Positions 1-9,141 are shown, counted from the first letter of the stretch. The stretch is DNA of 38,956 nucleotides from Lacticaseibacillus songhuajiangensis (GCF_003946025.1 NZ_RHNR01000025.1:1-38956); one strand, 5' to 3'. A program made the numbers and translations. Notes: generated by a model not told the origin, from the sequence alone.

Positions 1-200
1 AGAGAGCTCAAAGAGCTCATTATTGTTTTTAAAAAAAGCGAATTGACATCGCAAATGTTTTAATTCCTTCAGCACTAAGCTGAAGAACCTACACATATAC
101 GAAACTTTGTTCAGTTTTCAAGGAACTATCAAATGCAACTTGGATATCTTATCATCCAGTATGTTGTGTGTCAATAAAAACTTTTTATTTTTATCAACCA
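1..200 (-). promoter_or_regulatory. rRNA operon promoter and leader (rrn, running off the left edge)
   Basis: Read on the minus strand, there is a strong promoter with -35 TTGACA (169-174), a 17-nt spacer and -10 TAAGAT (146-151). It is preceded by an A/T-rich UP-like tract (175-200). The leader then shows a boxA-like antitermination segment, TTGAAAACTGAACAAAG (within 105-126), a small hairpin with arms 68-73/79-84, and a GAGCTC repeat pair at 4-18. In lactobacilli this arrangement comes just before 16S rRNA. The 16S gene itself is not in the window, so this is inference from the leader, but the boxA-like motif and the promoter strength make it likely. Confidence 0.75.
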
Positions 201-352
201 CGCTTTTAACCTATCATTTGGCTCGCCCTTGGAGCGCGCTTGCTGACGTGTTACTCACGTGACAACACAAAGTATATTACCAGCCTAAATACCCATCGTC
301 AAGAACTATTTTCCAAAAGGCGAACAAAAACTTCCAGAAGCGTGCACAACGC

Positions 353-386
353 AAAAAGGGGACTGCACCAAGGTGCAGCCCCCTTT
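353..386 (-). terminator. serS terminator
   Basis: On the minus strand GGGG.CTGCACC pairs with GGTGCAG.CCCC around a 3-nt loop, followed by TTTTT. It lies 13 nt after the serS stop codon. Confidence 0.85.
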
Positions 387-398
387 ATAGTAGGAAAA

Positions 399-1682
399 TT
401 AGTCTTCCTTGGTGATGAGTTTCTGACCGCCCATGTATGGCACGAGGACGCCAGGAACTGTAACGGTGCCATCTTCATTTTGGTAGTTTTCCAAGATCGC
501 AGCGACAGTCCGCCCAACAGCAAGGCCAGATCCGTTCAGTGTGTGACAGAATTGGAGCTTACCATCTTCGTCACGGTAGCGGATGTGCGCACGCCGCGCC
601 TGGAAATCGGTACAATTGCTGCAGCTGGAAATTTCCCGATAGGTATCCTGCGCTGGAATCCACACTTCAAGGTCGTAGGTCTTAGCGGAAGTGAAACTAG
701 CATCCCCTGTTGCCAGAGTGATGACGTGGTATGGCAGGTTCAGCTTCTGCAGCAGGCTTTCAGCATTAGCGGTCAACTTCTCCAGTTCGTTCCAAGAATC
801 TTCAGGCTTCGTCACCTTCACCATTTCAACCTTGTTGAACTGGTGCATCCGGATCAGGCCACGGGTATCCCGGCCGGCACTACCTGCTTCAGAGCGGAAG
901 GCTGGGGACAATGCCGTCACGTAGATTGGCAACTTAGCTTCGTCCACAATGCTATCGCGGTAGTAGTTGACCAATGGGACTTCTGCTGTTGGAATGAGGG
1001 TTAAATCAATGCCTTCATTGGTGACAGTGTAGCTGTCGCCAACAAACTTAGGAAATTGGCCAGTTCCAAACATGGACTCGTCATTCACCAGGTATGGTGG
1101 CAGCACTTCGGTGTAGCCTTCCTTCTGGTGTTCATCCAGCATGAAGTTGTAAACGGCCCGTTCCAGACGTGCACCAGCACCACGGTAGTAGACAAAGCGA
1201 CTACCGGAAACCTTAGCGGCATTCTCAAAATCCAAAATGCCGAGATCTTCCCCTACCTGCCAGTGGGCCTTAGGCTTGAAGCCAAAGTCACGGATGTTAC
1301 CCCACTTGCGCTCTTCACGTGCATCGTCTTCGTTCATAGAAGCAGGCGCAGAGTCATCAGGGAAGTTAGGCAGCCGGACGAGGATGTATTGGACCTTCTC
1401 GTCCAGATCACTCACCTGCTTGTCCAGCTGGCTGATTTCCTGACCCACGCTGCGCATTGCGGTAATCTGCTCGCTAGCATCTTCCTTGTTGCGCTTCATC
1501 TTAGCAATCGCGCCGGAAACTTCATTGCGCTTTGCCTTGAGTTCTTCAGTCTTCACAATAAACTCACGGCGCTGCTTGTCGTAGGCCAGCAGTTCATCGA
1601 TTTCTTCAGCCTTAATACCGCGGCGGCTGAGCTTTTCCTTCGCCCAGTCTGGTTGCTGACGAATTAATTTCAAATCTAACAT
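399..1682 (-). CDS. serS: Serine--tRNA ligase
   Basis: A 427-residue class II aminoacyl-tRNA synthetase that charges tRNA-Ser in the cytoplasm. The N-terminus ([10 protein letters not shown]) and the long charged helical arm at about residues 30-100 are the tRNA-binding coiled coil typical of SerRS. The catalytic core follows, with motif 2 around [21 protein letters not shown] and motif 3 near the C-terminus ([18 protein letters not shown]). Length matches the family. An RBS-like AGGACTGC precedes ATG at 1682. It is a single-gene unit with its own T-box leader upstream and terminator downstream, so expression should respond to uncharged tRNA-Ser. Confidence 0.97.
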   Translation of the reverse strand: MLDLKLIRQQPDWAKEKLSRRGIKAEEIDELLAYDKQRREFIVKTEELKAKRNEVSGAIAKMKRNKEDASEQITAMRSVGQEISQLDKQVSDLDEKVQYILVRLPNFPDDSAPASMNEDDAREERKWGNIRDFGFKPKAHWQVGEDLGILDFENAAKVSGSRFVYYRGAGARLERAVYNFMLDEHQKEGYTEVLPPYLVNDESMFGTGQFPKFVGDSYTVTNEGIDLTLIPTAEVPLVNYYRDSIVDEAKLPIYVTALSPAFRSEAGSAGRDTRGLIRMHQFNKVEMVKVTKPEDSWNELEKLTANAESLLQKLNLPYHVITLATGDASFTSAKTYDLEVWIPAQDTYREISSCSNCTDFQARRAHIRYRDEDGKLQFCHTLNGSGLAVGRTVAAILENYQNEDGTVTVPGVLVPYMGGQKLITKED

Positions 1683-2022
1683 CTAGCAGTCCTCCATATT
1701 GAACAGATTTATTCAAACAAGCCGCCTCTGGATGGGAAAACGGCACACAAAAAGCCCCTCATCCACATGGGACGAAAGGCTTGCTTTCCGCGGTACCACC
1801 CAAATTCACCGATTACGGTGCACTCAAACTGGATAACGGTCAGCCCCGTGCGACTCTTCGTCGCCCACTTTCACGCTGGAATGCGGTAATACCGGTTCAC
1901 ACCAACCACCGGCTCTCTGGATTACCAATAGGCGCTTATTCACGTGTTTCTTTCTACCTGCTAAGTTACTGCATTTTGCCCCATAATTCAAGCATCCCCC
2001 AGTGAGATTCACTAATTTAGTT
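1683..2022 (-). promoter_or_regulatory. T-box riboswitch leader of serS
   Basis: The minus strand carries the T-box core GGGTGGTACCGCGG (1788-1801). It is followed by an intrinsic terminator with a 12-bp stem (1753-1781, including G-U pairs) and a T run (1747-1752). Upstream is a stem I with the typical distal sequence AGAGAGCCGG...GGTTGGTG. A candidate Ser specifier AGC lies at 1875-1877, and its placement is tentative. The promoter is TTGAAG (2052-2057), an 18-nt spacer and TACTAT (2028-2033). Uncharged tRNA-Ser should stabilise the antiterminator and allow serS transcription. Confidence 0.93.
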
Positions 2023-2161
2023 TCTCTATAGTAGGAATCATCCGGCGTCTGCTTCAAACCCCAGTTATTATTCCAAAATCCGCGTTGCTTTTTACCCGCG
2101 ACACCCTTAATATTGACAGGGTACTTTTTCCATAACGCAGATTAATGAGGAGCTTGATGAA

Positions 2162-2800
2162 ATGATCGTACTTGCAGGAACTATCGGGGCCGGGAAGACT
2201 AGCCTCACCGGAATGATTGCTGAGCACCTGGGCACAAAGGCTTTCTATGAATCCGTTGATGACAACCAGGTTCTGCCTCTCTTCTATAAGGATCCCAAGA
2301 AGTACGCCTTCTTGCTCCAGATTTACTTCCTGAACAAGCGCTTTGACGCCATCAAGGAAGCTTTCGCAAACGACAACGATGTCCTCGACCGGTCCATCTT
2401 CGAAGACTCCTTGCTGTTCAAGCTGAACGCTGACCTGGGTCGCGCAACGCAAACCGAGTACGACGTTTACAATGACCTGCTCAGCAACATGATGGAAGAA
2501 CTGCCTTTTGAAACACACCAGAAGGCCCCTGACCTGCTAATTCACATTCAGGTCTCCTTCGACACCATGCTCAAGCGGATTCAAAAGCGTGGCCGGCCTT
2601 TCGAACAAATTGATGCCGACCCTAGTCTGTACAAATACTACGAGCAGCTGAACACACGCTACGCTAAGTGGTACGACCAGTACAACGAGAGCCCTAAAAT
2701 GCAAATTGACGGCGACCGGCTGAACTTCGTTGAAGATGAAGACGCCCGTCAAGAAGTCCTGAGCATGATTGACAGCAAATTACGCGAATTACACGCTTAA
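2162..2800 (+). CDS. Deoxynucleoside kinase (dAK/dGK type)
   Basis: A 212-residue cytosolic kinase that phosphorylates deoxynucleosides for salvage. It has a P-loop GTIGAGKTS (residues 6-14), the DRS motif (76-78) expected of the deoxyadenosine/deoxyguanosine kinase family, and an Arg-rich lid (RIQKRGRPFEQ). In lactobacilli such enzymes often occur as dAK/dGK pairs; only one is seen here, so substrate preference is not decided. The RBS GAGGAG is at 2147-2152. A TTGACA lies at 2113-2118 but no good -10 is spaced to it. It is divergent from serS and monocistronic, with its own terminator. Confidence 0.9.
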   Translation: MIVLAGTIGAGKTSLTGMIAEHLGTKAFYESVDDNQVLPLFYKDPKKYAFLLQIYFLNKRFDAIKEAFANDNDVLDRSIFEDSLLFKLNADLGRATQTEYDVYNDLLSNMMEELPFETHQKAPDLLIHIQVSFDTMLKRIQKRGRPFEQIDADPSLYKYYEQLNTRYAKWYDQYNESPKMQIDGDRLNFVEDEDARQEVLSMIDSKLRELHA

Positions 2801-2844
2801 TTCTGTCAGAATAGTTTAGCGCGCCTAAAACCGTGACTTATTTA

Positions 2845-2897
2845 CCCCAATACACGCAGTTTGATATAACAATCTACGCGCATTGGGGCTTTTTTTG
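2845..2897 (+). terminator. Terminator after deoxynucleoside kinase
   Basis: CCCCAAT (2845-2851) pairs with ATTGGGG (2882-2888) around an inner GCGT-rich stretch, followed by seven or more T residues. Confidence 0.8.
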
Positions 2898-2944
2898 CTA
2901 TACTTATGGCATAATTACTAGTAATTTTAGCGGGAGGATTGCGT

Positions 2945-4462
2945 ATGATTTACGAGCAGTTATTTCTGGATACCAGTGATCTGCAAAAGTTCCAAATGTA
3001 CCGTGCACTCAAGACCATTGACGAATCCGGATTTACCATTAACGACCTCAGTAATAAGCTGCACGTCTCCTACCAGCAGTCGTACAACATCTTCCGCGAA
3101 CTACTAGCCGACCTCGAGCAGATCACCGGTAAGAGTAGCAAGGTTGAAAAAAAGCGCCTGATGTCGCCATCAAACTTTCCTGTTTCGATTGATGAGTACC
3201 GCTTGTTCCTTCTAGAACAATCACTGCAGTTCCAATTCATCGACTACATGGCCCAGGCCGTGCACACCAACGTGGACACCTTCTGTGCGGACCGTTACAT
3301 CTCCCGTTCCACCCTGACCCGCAAGACGCTGCCGCTGCGCAAGTTCCTTGAGCGATACGATATGGGTATTTCCTTCACCAGTACCGAGATTACCGGTGAC
3401 GAGCGGCGCATCCGCTTCTTCCTGTTTTCCTTCTACTGGTTCGGCTTCCACGGCGTCCGCTGGCCCATCACCGCGATTCAGCCGCAGCGCCTCAATGATG
3501 CCTACCTGCACATTGAAGATGCACCGCGTAGTCCCCTGATTGCCCTGCAGGAAATGCTCTTTTGGGGAATCTGCCGCTTGCGCATCGTCCGCGGACACCT
3601 GCTCAAGCCGTGGCCACGGTTCGACAAAATTTTCACCCAAGCCACGCTACTGAACGATACGGTTTACGATGCGGATATGTACGCGAAGCTGACGGATGAA
3701 CAGTTGCGCTCTGAGTCGCAGTTCTTCCGTTTCTACCAGCTGGGCCGCATGCGCTTTAGCAAAACGCAGGATGACTGGCTGGAAATGTACGCTAACGTCA
3801 TGGACAGCGAAAACCCCATCCGCACGTATACCGACCACCTGACCGACTTTCTCGAAAAGTTCCGGCACCCGAAGGCCTTGCTCGCCGTCAGCGACGACAT
3901 GGCGCTGGTCACCAACATCATCCGAGTTGCCACCACTTTCTACCTGTTCCAGGGACCGGTACCGCAGCTGCTCGACTTCTACGACGAGGCGCGCGAGATT
4001 TACCCGCACACCACCATGTACAAGGACCTGATTCAGTTCCATGAAGAACTCCCCGCGGACGCGGACATGGACATTTTCAAGCAAAATGCGGTCATGCTCA
4101 CTCAGCAAATCTGCTACATCTTGTCGCCGCACCTGCGCAGCTTCACTTGGCCACAACTCGTGCAGTGCAAACTGCTACTCGAAGACAGCAACGTGAGCGT
4201 GCACAAGATCAGCACTTTTCTTGGCAGTCTCAGCTTCGTGGAGCTCATGAGTCATGATGACGATACCGCGGACGCGGACCTCATTATTACCTTTGCGGGC
4301 GATCAGCCAGTGCTGACCAGTAAGCCCAACCACCCCCAGACCAGAGTTGTTTGGCACGTGGATGCAGATGACAATGACTACTTCAATCTCTACAAGAGCA
4401 TTAAAGAAACCTTCTTTCAGAAACTCGGCTTACCCGATGACTATGAATTCATGCAGATTTGA
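2945..4462 (+). CDS. Mga-like HTH transcriptional regulator
   Basis: A 505-residue protein with an N-terminal winged-helix region (about 20-70, FTINDLSNKLHVSYQQSYNI) and a second HTH at about 110-160 (ISRSTLTRKTLPLRKFLE), which is characteristic of the Mga helix-turn-helix family. The rest is a long helical region resembling the PRD/EIIB-like back half of Mga regulators, without clear phosphorylatable histidines that I can assign. ATG 2945 is chosen because GGGAGG (2932-2937) is correctly spaced to it; an upstream TTG at 2939 is too close. Targets are unknown. It is monocistronic and converges on the next gene at a shared terminator. Confidence 0.8.
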   Translation: MIYEQLFLDTSDLQKFQMYRALKTIDESGFTINDLSNKLHVSYQQSYNIFRELLADLEQITGKSSKVEKKRLMSPSNFPVSIDEYRLFLLEQSLQFQFIDYMAQAVHTNVDTFCADRYISRSTLTRKTLPLRKFLERYDMGISFTSTEITGDERRIRFFLFSFYWFGFHGVRWPITAIQPQRLNDAYLHIEDAPRSPLIALQEMLFWGICRLRIVRGHLLKPWPRFDKIFTQATLLNDTVYDADMYAKLTDEQLRSESQFFRFYQLGRMRFSKTQDDWLEMYANVMDSENPIRTYTDHLTDFLEKFRHPKALLAVSDDMALVTNIIRVATTFYLFQGPVPQLLDFYDEAREIYPHTTMYKDLIQFHEELPADADMDIFKQNAVMLTQQICYILSPHLRSFTWPQLVQCKLLLEDSNVSVHKISTFLGSLSFVELMSHDDDTADADLIITFAGDQPVLTSKPNHPQTRVVWHVDADDNDYFNLYKSIKETFFQKLGLPDDYEFMQI

Positions 4463-4473
4463 TTCCGGCATAC

Positions 4474-4502
4474 AAAAAAGCCACGCTCACGCGTGGCTTT
4501 TT
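4474..4502. terminator. Bidirectional terminator
   Basis: AAAAAGCCACGC and GCGTGGCTTTTT form a perfect 12-bp stem with a TCAC loop. It serves the Mga-like gene (plus) and the gene at 4511-5059 (minus). Confidence 0.93.
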
Positions 4503-4510
4503 GCTTGCTT

Positions 4511-5059
4511 CTAAAGCGTTTTACTAATGCGGCCAATGCCGTGCTGTGCGTCCATGATGGTCACGTTGAAGGTGAACTTCTCAAAGATGTGCACAATCTT
4601 GGCAAACTTCTCCTTATCAAAGGAGCTGATGTTACCATCAATGCGCTTGACCCCGTACTTGTTGGCCATGTTCAACAGCGACTGCAAGGCGAGCTGAGCC
4701 AGCCCAAGGTTCTGGTAGTCGAAGAACGCGAGGCGGCTTTCACTACCCAAGGTTTCGAGCACCGTGATGTGCATCACGTCATCCCACTGGTTCAACTCGA
4801 ACAGGAGCTGCGCCTGGAAGTCCGCCTTTGAATGCCCATACTTGTCAATATTGGCGTAAGGCGTGTAAACGTAGATCGAACTTGTTTTCTGTTTCTGGCC
4901 GTCATTCTTGAAGTCGGTGTACACAATGTACTGCGTAACCCGTTCTGCCCCGGGTTCCATCGGCTTGTTCATGCTTGCAAGAACCGTGTATTGTGGGTCT
5001 TCTTCAATCAGCGCCATGCGTTTGTTGTATAACTCTGTGTAATCAGCCTGCGATGCCAT
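4511..5059 (-). CDS. Hypothetical protein with GNAT-like C-terminus
   Basis: A 182-residue soluble protein that I do not recognise as a named family. The C-terminal third (residues about 115-180) reads like the end of a GNAT fold: ...FDYQNLGLAQLALQSLLNMA, then NKYGVKRIDGNIS, then EKFTFNVTIM, in the order helix, beta strand and beta-bulge seen in acetyltransferases. The acetyl-CoA-binding R/Q-x-x-G-x-G/A loop is not visible, so catalytic activity is doubtful. The N-terminal half has no recognisable motif. The RBS GGAGGG is well placed before ATG 5059. Confidence 0.6.
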   Translation of the reverse strand: MASQADYTELYNKRMALIEEDPQYTVLASMNKPMEPGAERVTQYIVYTDFKNDGQKQKTSSIYVYTPYANIDKYGHSKADFQAQLLFELNQWDDVMHITVLETLGSESRLAFFDYQNLGLAQLALQSLLNMANKYGVKRIDGNISSFDKEKFAKIVHIFEKFTFNVTIMDAQHGIGRISKTL

Positions 5060-5142
5060 TTCTGGATACCCTCCGGATGTTTTATTGACTAAAGTATATC
5101 ATTAAAAGATGAGATTCGTGCGACTTTCCACTAAGGTGGCAC

Positions 5143-5673
5143 TTAATTTAATGGCCAGTCGTCCTTAGACAGACGCCATTCCTCCTGCAACTGACCGTTT
5201 TGGCTTTGCAAAGCGGGGGCATTTTGTACCCCCACTTTTTGAAATCCTAAACGTTGCAGCAAGCGCCGCGATGGCTGGTTATCCGCGTACACAGCTGCCC
5301 AAATCGTCATCACGTCGGTTGTAAACAACTGCTGGAGCACCGCGGTTAATGCCCGCGTCATCAGCCCTTGATGCCACGCTTCAGGCGCCAACACGTAAGC
5401 TAGTTCCACCGCCGTGTCGTCTGGACCACCATCAGCGCCAATGCGCAGCGCGGTCTCTATGTGGCCGACCACCCGGCCGTCTGTCGGCGCCAAGACGGCA
5501 AACGCCTGGCCCGAGCGCAGTGTTAAGGCGATGATCCGTGCGGCCGCCGCATCATCTACCGGCGGCAATGCCGCTGCGGGCACGTAGACCTCTGGCCGGT
5601 TCATGTACTGCGCATACGCGTGCGCATCTGCCTGCGTTAGCGGCCGGATGAGCTTGGCATTCCCTGTTGCCAC
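5143..5673 (-). CDS. GNAT family N-acetyltransferase (RimJ/RimL-like)
   Basis: A 176-residue acetyltransferase resembling RimJ/RimL-type GNATs: N-terminal LIRPLTQADAHAY, a central acetyl-CoA loop region (VLAPEAWHQGLMTRALTAVL) and the C-terminal NQPSRRLLQRLGFQKVG signature. It probably acetylates a small molecule or a protein N-terminus; the substrate is unknown. GTG 5673 is preferred over the upstream in-frame GTG 5682 because GGAGG (5682-5686) would overlap the latter and is spaced 8 nt from 5673. The sequence is rich in Ala and Asp. It may be monocistronic. Confidence 0.85.
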   Translation of the reverse strand: MATGNAKLIRPLTQADAHAYAQYMNRPEVYVPAAALPPVDDAAAARIIALTLRSGQAFAVLAPTDGRVVGHIETALRIGADGGPDDTAVELAYVLAPEAWHQGLMTRALTAVLQQLFTTDVMTIWAAVYADNQPSRRLLQRLGFQKVGVQNAPALQSQNGQLQEEWRLSKDDWPLN

Positions 5674-5787
5674 GACTATCACCTCCGCCTAATGATTCAT
5701 ACCAGTTCTTAGCTTAGCAGATTACGCCTGCAAGCGCACCCAAAATTCACGCATTTTGACCCACCTGGGCTTATTTTGTCCGTATCC

Positions 5788-5815
5788 TTGACTTTCACCG
5801 TCCATCAGGTAAACT
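5788..5815 (+). promoter_or_regulatory. Putative rpmG promoter
   Basis: TTGACT (5788-5793), a 16-nt spacer and TAAACT (5810-5815), with an AGAAAGTGGGTGG RBS region before ATG 5854. Confidence 0.5.
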
Positions 5816-5853
5816 AAACTAGTTAATTACTATATAGAAAGTGGGTGGATTAG

Positions 5854-6003
5854 ATGCGTAACAACATTATCCTTGGTTGCGCCGAAACCGGCGAACGTAT
5901 CTACCTGACTTCCAAGAACAAGCGGAATACTCCTGAAAAGCTTCAGCTTAAGAAGTACTCCCCAAAGCTGCGCAAGCGCGTGGTCTTCACCGAAGTTAAG
6001 TAG
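5854..6003 (+). CDS. rpmG: 50S ribosomal protein L33 (zinc-free type)
   Basis: A 49-residue protein reading [20 protein letters not shown] and then [20 protein letters not shown], the full L33 pattern. It has a single Cys (C9) and lacks the paired CxxC motifs of zinc-binding L33, so it is the C-minus paralogue. In Bacillus and other Firmicutes, zinc-free paralogues replace the zinc form when zinc is scarce, but I see no convincing Zur operator here. It is a monocistronic gene with a promoter (5788-5815) and its own terminator (6010-6041). Confidence 0.93.
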   Translation: MRNNIILGCAETGERIYLTSKNKRNTPEKLQLKKYSPKLRKRVVFTEVK

Positions 6004-6009
6004 AAAAAA

Positions 6010-6041
6010 ACAGACTTGGATTATTCCAGGTCTATTTTTTT
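6010..6041 (+). terminator. rpmG terminator
   Basis: AGACTTGG/CCAGGTCT stem (6012-6033) followed by a T-rich run, just after the rpmG stop codon. Confidence 0.85.
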
Positions 6042-6052
6042 GCGCTCAGTAT

Positions 6053-6090
6053 GAAAAAGGCGAGCCGCAGATGGATGCGACTCGCTTTTT
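6053..6090 (-). terminator. Terminator of the pseudouridine synthase gene
   Basis: On the minus strand GCGAG.CGC...GCG.CTCGC with a T run follows the stop codon of the gene at 6104-6961. The same hairpin could also act on the plus strand. Confidence 0.8.
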
Positions 6091-6103
6091 GTCTGCTGAT
6101 AAT

Positions 6104-6961
6104 TCAAAGTAATTCTTGCCACGCGGCCGGCAACGGTAGTTCTGCGCTAATCCGCTCTCCCGTGAACGGATCAGTGAAGCTTAACTGACTAGCCATCAGC
6201 GCCTGCGTCTGCAGTTGTTGCAGATTGCCGCCGTACAGTGCATCCCCCAGGAGCGGATGACCGCATTGCGCCATGTGCACCCGAATCTGGTGGGTGCGCC
6301 CCGTCAGCAGGTGGCATTCCAGAAGCGCGGCGTGCGTACCGGCCTGCAGCACCCGGTAATCGGTGCGCGCATCCTTACCGTCAGCGCGCACCACCTGGTG
6401 GATGCCATCAGCACCGGCGCCCAGTGGCAGTACCACCCGGCCCCAGCGCTCGGTCATGACGCCGCCCGCTAAGGCGTAGTAGCGCTTATCCAGCTGCGCG
6501 GCTGCTTGATTTTGGTCCAGCAGTCCTTGCGCGAAGCCGTGCTTGGCAATCAGTACCAGTCCGCTGGTATCCCGATCAAGGCGCGTAATGATTGCTGGGT
6601 GCGGACTATCGTAGCCCTGCCGCTGCAAGTAACCCGCGGCGCGGTTCAACAAACTGTCGGCCGGATTGTGTGGTCCCGGAACGCTCGTAAGTCCAGCTGG
6701 TTTGTTCACTAGCAGCCAGTTGCCGACGTCGCGCACGACTTCAATGGCGCCTGCGCTAGGCGTTACGCCTTCGTCGCTAGGCAGCTCAAAGCGCACAATC
6801 TGCCCCGCACGCACTTCAACATTACCGGCGCGGTGGCCATCGACCCAGATGAGGCCTGCCGCCTTCAGCCGGCTAAACAAGCGGTGACTCACCCCGCCCC
6901 GGGCGAGGACCCGTTTAACGGTACTATCACTGCTAGCTGGATACTCGAAACTAAAGCGCAT
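6104..6961 (-). CDS. RluA/RluD-family pseudouridine synthase
   Basis: A 285-residue RNA pseudouridine synthase. The catalytic motif ITRLDRDTSG is at residues 125-134 with Asp129 as the predicted nucleophile. The KxxG-like substrate motif (NKPAGLTSVPG) is at 86-96 and the C-terminal family motif (LTGRTHQIRVHMAQCGHPLL, then GDALYGG) follows. The first 65 residues form an S4-like, Arg/Lys-rich RNA-binding region (VSHRLFSRLKAAGLIWVDG). The target uridine in rRNA or tRNA cannot be told from sequence. ATG 6961 follows GGAGG. Confidence 0.93.
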   Translation of the reverse strand: MRFSFEYPASSDSTVKRVLARGGVSHRLFSRLKAAGLIWVDGHRAGNVEVRAGQIVRFELPSDEGVTPSAGAIEVVRDVGNWLLVNKPAGLTSVPGPHNPADSLLNRAAGYLQRQGYDSPHPAIITRLDRDTSGLVLIAKHGFAQGLLDQNQAAAQLDKRYYALAGGVMTERWGRVVLPLGAGADGIHQVVRADGKDARTDYRVLQAGTHAALLECHLLTGRTHQIRVHMAQCGHPLLGDALYGGNLQQLQTQALMASQLSFTDPFTGERISAELPLPAAWQELL

Positions 6962-6977
6962 GTTGTCCTCCTTGCAA

Positions 6978-7013
6978 TATTAAAGGCGCCCGCATGCCGC
7001 GCGGCGCCTTTGC
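6978..7013 (-). terminator. Terminator after YxeA-like gene
   Basis: AAAGGCGCC and GGCGCCTTT form a strong G+C stem between the YxeA-like gene and the pseudouridine synthase gene. The T run is short, so termination may be partial. Confidence 0.65.
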
Positions 7014-7015
7014 AA

Positions 7016-7405
7016 CTACTTCAGCTTTGCCTTAATGGAACTGGGCACCTTGTCCGCACTCACGATGTTCAGCCCGTTGTTCACGCGCTTTTGCGAGATT
7101 TTGGCGTAAACGTAAGCGCCCGGTGTCAGCGGCGTTGGGTTCGTACCTTCCTGCTCCCAGCGCAACGTGCGCGTCTGGCCGTCCGTCGTCACAAACTTGA
7201 ACGTGTACTTGTAGGAATACAGCGGGTTACCATTGCCGTCGCTTTGCTTCTTCCCCTCGTTGTTAACCGTCCGCGTCTTTGCTGGCGTTGCCGGAACCAG
7301 CGCGTACGCCTCCGTCGTCTTGTAGGTGCTGGACCACTCCTTATAGCCAACCCAGCCAATGACAACAAGCAGTACCACCGCAATAATACCCAAGACTTTC
7401 TTCAT
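7016..7405 (-). CDS. YxeA-family exported protein (DUF1093)
   Basis: A 129-residue protein with an N-terminal membrane segment (MKKVLGIIAVVLLVVIGWVG) that is an anchor or signal peptide. It is followed by a small beta-rich domain (YKTTEAYALV, YSYKYTFKFVTTDGQTRTLR and PLTPGAYVYAKISQKRVNN) typical of YxeA/DUF1093 proteins. These are secreted or surface proteins of unknown function in Firmicutes. No lipobox Cys is present. GGAGGT is well spaced to ATG 7405. Confidence 0.82.
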   Translation of the reverse strand: MKKVLGIIAVVLLVVIGWVGYKEWSSTYKTTEAYALVPATPAKTRTVNNEGKKQSDGNGNPLYSYKYTFKFVTTDGQTRTLRWEQEGTNPTPLTPGAYVYAKISQKRVNNGLNIVSADKVPSSIKAKLK

Positions 7406-7502
7406 GTCTTCGTACCTCCGTGTTTTCTTCTAGATTGCCACAAGAAACGGTTTCCGCCAAGTCTTTCGGGCCAAAATTAAGCAAAAGCCTGCATATCCGC
7501 AT

Positions 7503-7543
7503 CAAAAAAGCCAAGCACCTTCGCGAACGAAGATCACTTGACT
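7503..7543 (-). terminator. Terminator of the permease gene
   Basis: On the minus strand AGTCAAG...CTTCG/CGAAG...CTTGGCT forms an interrupted hairpin followed by TTTTTT. Confidence 0.8.
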
Positions 7544-7549
7544 AATGAC

Positions 7550-8992
7550 TTACTCTTTATGCCGACTCAAGTCCACATCCTGCAACTTAATCACGTGCGT
7601 CTTGTGCTTAATTTTGTAGTAGAAATACAGCACCAGAAACAGCGGAATTGACATGTAGGAAATCAGCAGCCGGTCCCAAGCAAAATGCGTCACAGACCGT
7701 AAATCCTGCCCGACGATGACCGCAATCCCCATCACTCCGGCCAGAATAGGTCCCAGCGGGAACCATTTGGCGTGGTAGACGAGTTCACTGAGGTCATGCC
7801 CCTGCGCAATAAACGCGCGCCGGAAACGGTAGTACGACAGCGCAATCCCGAGCCAGGCAATAAACCCAGTCAGTCCGGACGCCGCCACCAGCAAGCCGTA
7901 GACACTCGGGCCCATGATGCTGGTCAGGAAGGTCAAGGCGCCGACGGCCGTGGTCACAATCAGTGCGGGCAGCGGTACGCCGCGGTTATTGGTTTTATTG
8001 AAAATCCGCGGGGCAAAGCCCGTACCGCCCATCGCCCACAGCATCCGGGTCGAAGCGTACATCCCCGAGTTGGCTGAAGAAAGCACGGAGGTCAGAATCA
8101 CCGCGTTCATCACGCTGGCCGCACCCGCCATCCCGATGCGCTTAAACACCAGGGTAAATGGCGAAATGGCCACATCCTGCGCACTGGCCCCCAGCAAGTT
8201 CGGACTGGTGTACGGAATAATCGCCGCAATCACGGCAATCGCCAGAATGTAAAAGAGGAGAATGCGCCAGAAGACCTGCTTAATGGCCTTCGGAATGCTC
8301 TTTTCCGGCGTGGCCGACTCACCGGCGGTAATCCCAATCAGCTCGGTTCCCTGGAAGGAGAAGCCGGCCACCACGAACACGGACAGTGCGGAAGTCCAGC
8401 CACCATGAAACGGCGCATCGCCAATTGTGTAGTTCCGCAGGCCAATCGCATGGCCGCCGCCGAGAATCCCGACAATCGTGAGCAAACCGACCGCCAGGAA
8501 AATCAGCACGGTCACGACCTTGACCATCGACAGCCAGTACTCCGTTTCCCCAAAGGACTTCACCGAAATGATGTTAATCAGGAAGATGAGGGCGAGAAAA
8601 CCCAAGCTGAAAATCCAGCCCGGTACGTTCGGCAGCCAAAAGTGCATCACAATTGCCGTTGTCGACACGTCCACCGCCAGGGTAATGGCCCAGTTAAACC
8701 AGTAGTTCCAGCCGAGCGCAAACCCGACTGCCGGATCAACGAAGCGCGTCGCGTACTCGGAAAAGGATCCCGAGACCGGCATGAACGTCGCCATTTCCCC
8801 CAAACTGGTCATCAAGAAGTACACCATGATGCCAATGCCCGCGTAGGCCAGAATCGCGCCCCCCGGACCCGCAGTCGAGATTGCCGAGCCACTGGCGACA
8901 AACAAACCAGTCCCGATACTCCCACCGAGGGCAATCATCGACAGGTGCCGCGTCTGCAGTTCCCGCTTGACGCCGCCGCCTTCATTTGCCAA
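7550..8992 (-). CDS. Amino acid permease, APC superfamily (lysine-permease-like)
   Basis: A 480-residue, 12-helix cytoplasmic-membrane transporter. The N-terminus LQTRHLSMIALGGSIGTGLF is the TM1 signature of the amino-acid transporter family, GEMATFMPVSGSFSEYA is the conserved TM2-3 loop, and the tail YKIKHKTHVIKLQDVDLSRH resembles lysine permeases (LysP). Lysine is therefore the best guess for the substrate. Start TTG 8992 is preferred because GGAG (9002-9005) is 8-9 nt upstream; an in-frame TTG at 9010 would precede that RBS. It is monocistronic, with a promoter at 9114-9141 and a leader of about 110 nt. Confidence 0.85.
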   Translation of the reverse strand: MANEGGGVKRELQTRHLSMIALGGSIGTGLFVASGSAISTAGPGGAILAYAGIGIMVYFLMTSLGEMATFMPVSGSFSEYATRFVDPAVGFALGWNYWFNWAITLAVDVSTTAIVMHFWLPNVPGWIFSLGFLALIFLINIISVKSFGETEYWLSMVKVVTVLIFLAVGLLTIVGILGGGHAIGLRNYTIGDAPFHGGWTSALSVFVVAGFSFQGTELIGITAGESATPEKSIPKAIKQVFWRILLFYILAIAVIAAIIPYTSPNLLGASAQDVAISPFTLVFKRIGMAGAASVMNAVILTSVLSSANSGMYASTRMLWAMGGTGFAPRIFNKTNNRGVPLPALIVTTAVGALTFLTSIMGPSVYGLLVAASGLTGFIAWLGIALSYYRFRRAFIAQGHDLSELVYHAKWFPLGPILAGVMGIAVIVGQDLRSVTHFAWDRLLISYMSIPLFLVLYFYYKIKHKTHVIKLQDVDLSRHKE

Positions 8993-9113
8993 AAAATCCA
9001 CTCCAATCAAAAAATATACTTTTTAGTATTACAGAACGAGAATCCGAATTAATCCATCTGCGGCGTAAATTAATCCGCACTTCAGATGTTCTTAAGCCCT
9101 TATTAACGGCGCT

Positions 9114-9141
9114 ATCATAAGCAAATTGATAAAATGCGCAA
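9114..9141 (-). promoter_or_regulatory. Permease promoter
   Basis: On the minus strand TTGCGC (9136-9141), a 16-nt spacer and TATGAT (9114-9119). The downstream leader contains an imperfect hairpin around 9055-9090 (CATCTG/CAGATG) without a clear terminator, and no lysine-riboswitch signature was found. Confidence 0.6.

Noticed and set aside
240..1004. A 254-codon open frame on the plus strand opposite serS
   Set aside because: It is antisense to a clear serS gene, with no RBS or domain.
9011..9113. Lysine riboswitch upstream of the lysine-type permease
   Set aside because: The leader is only about 110 nt and lacks the conserved lysine-riboswitch core; only an imperfect hairpin is seen.
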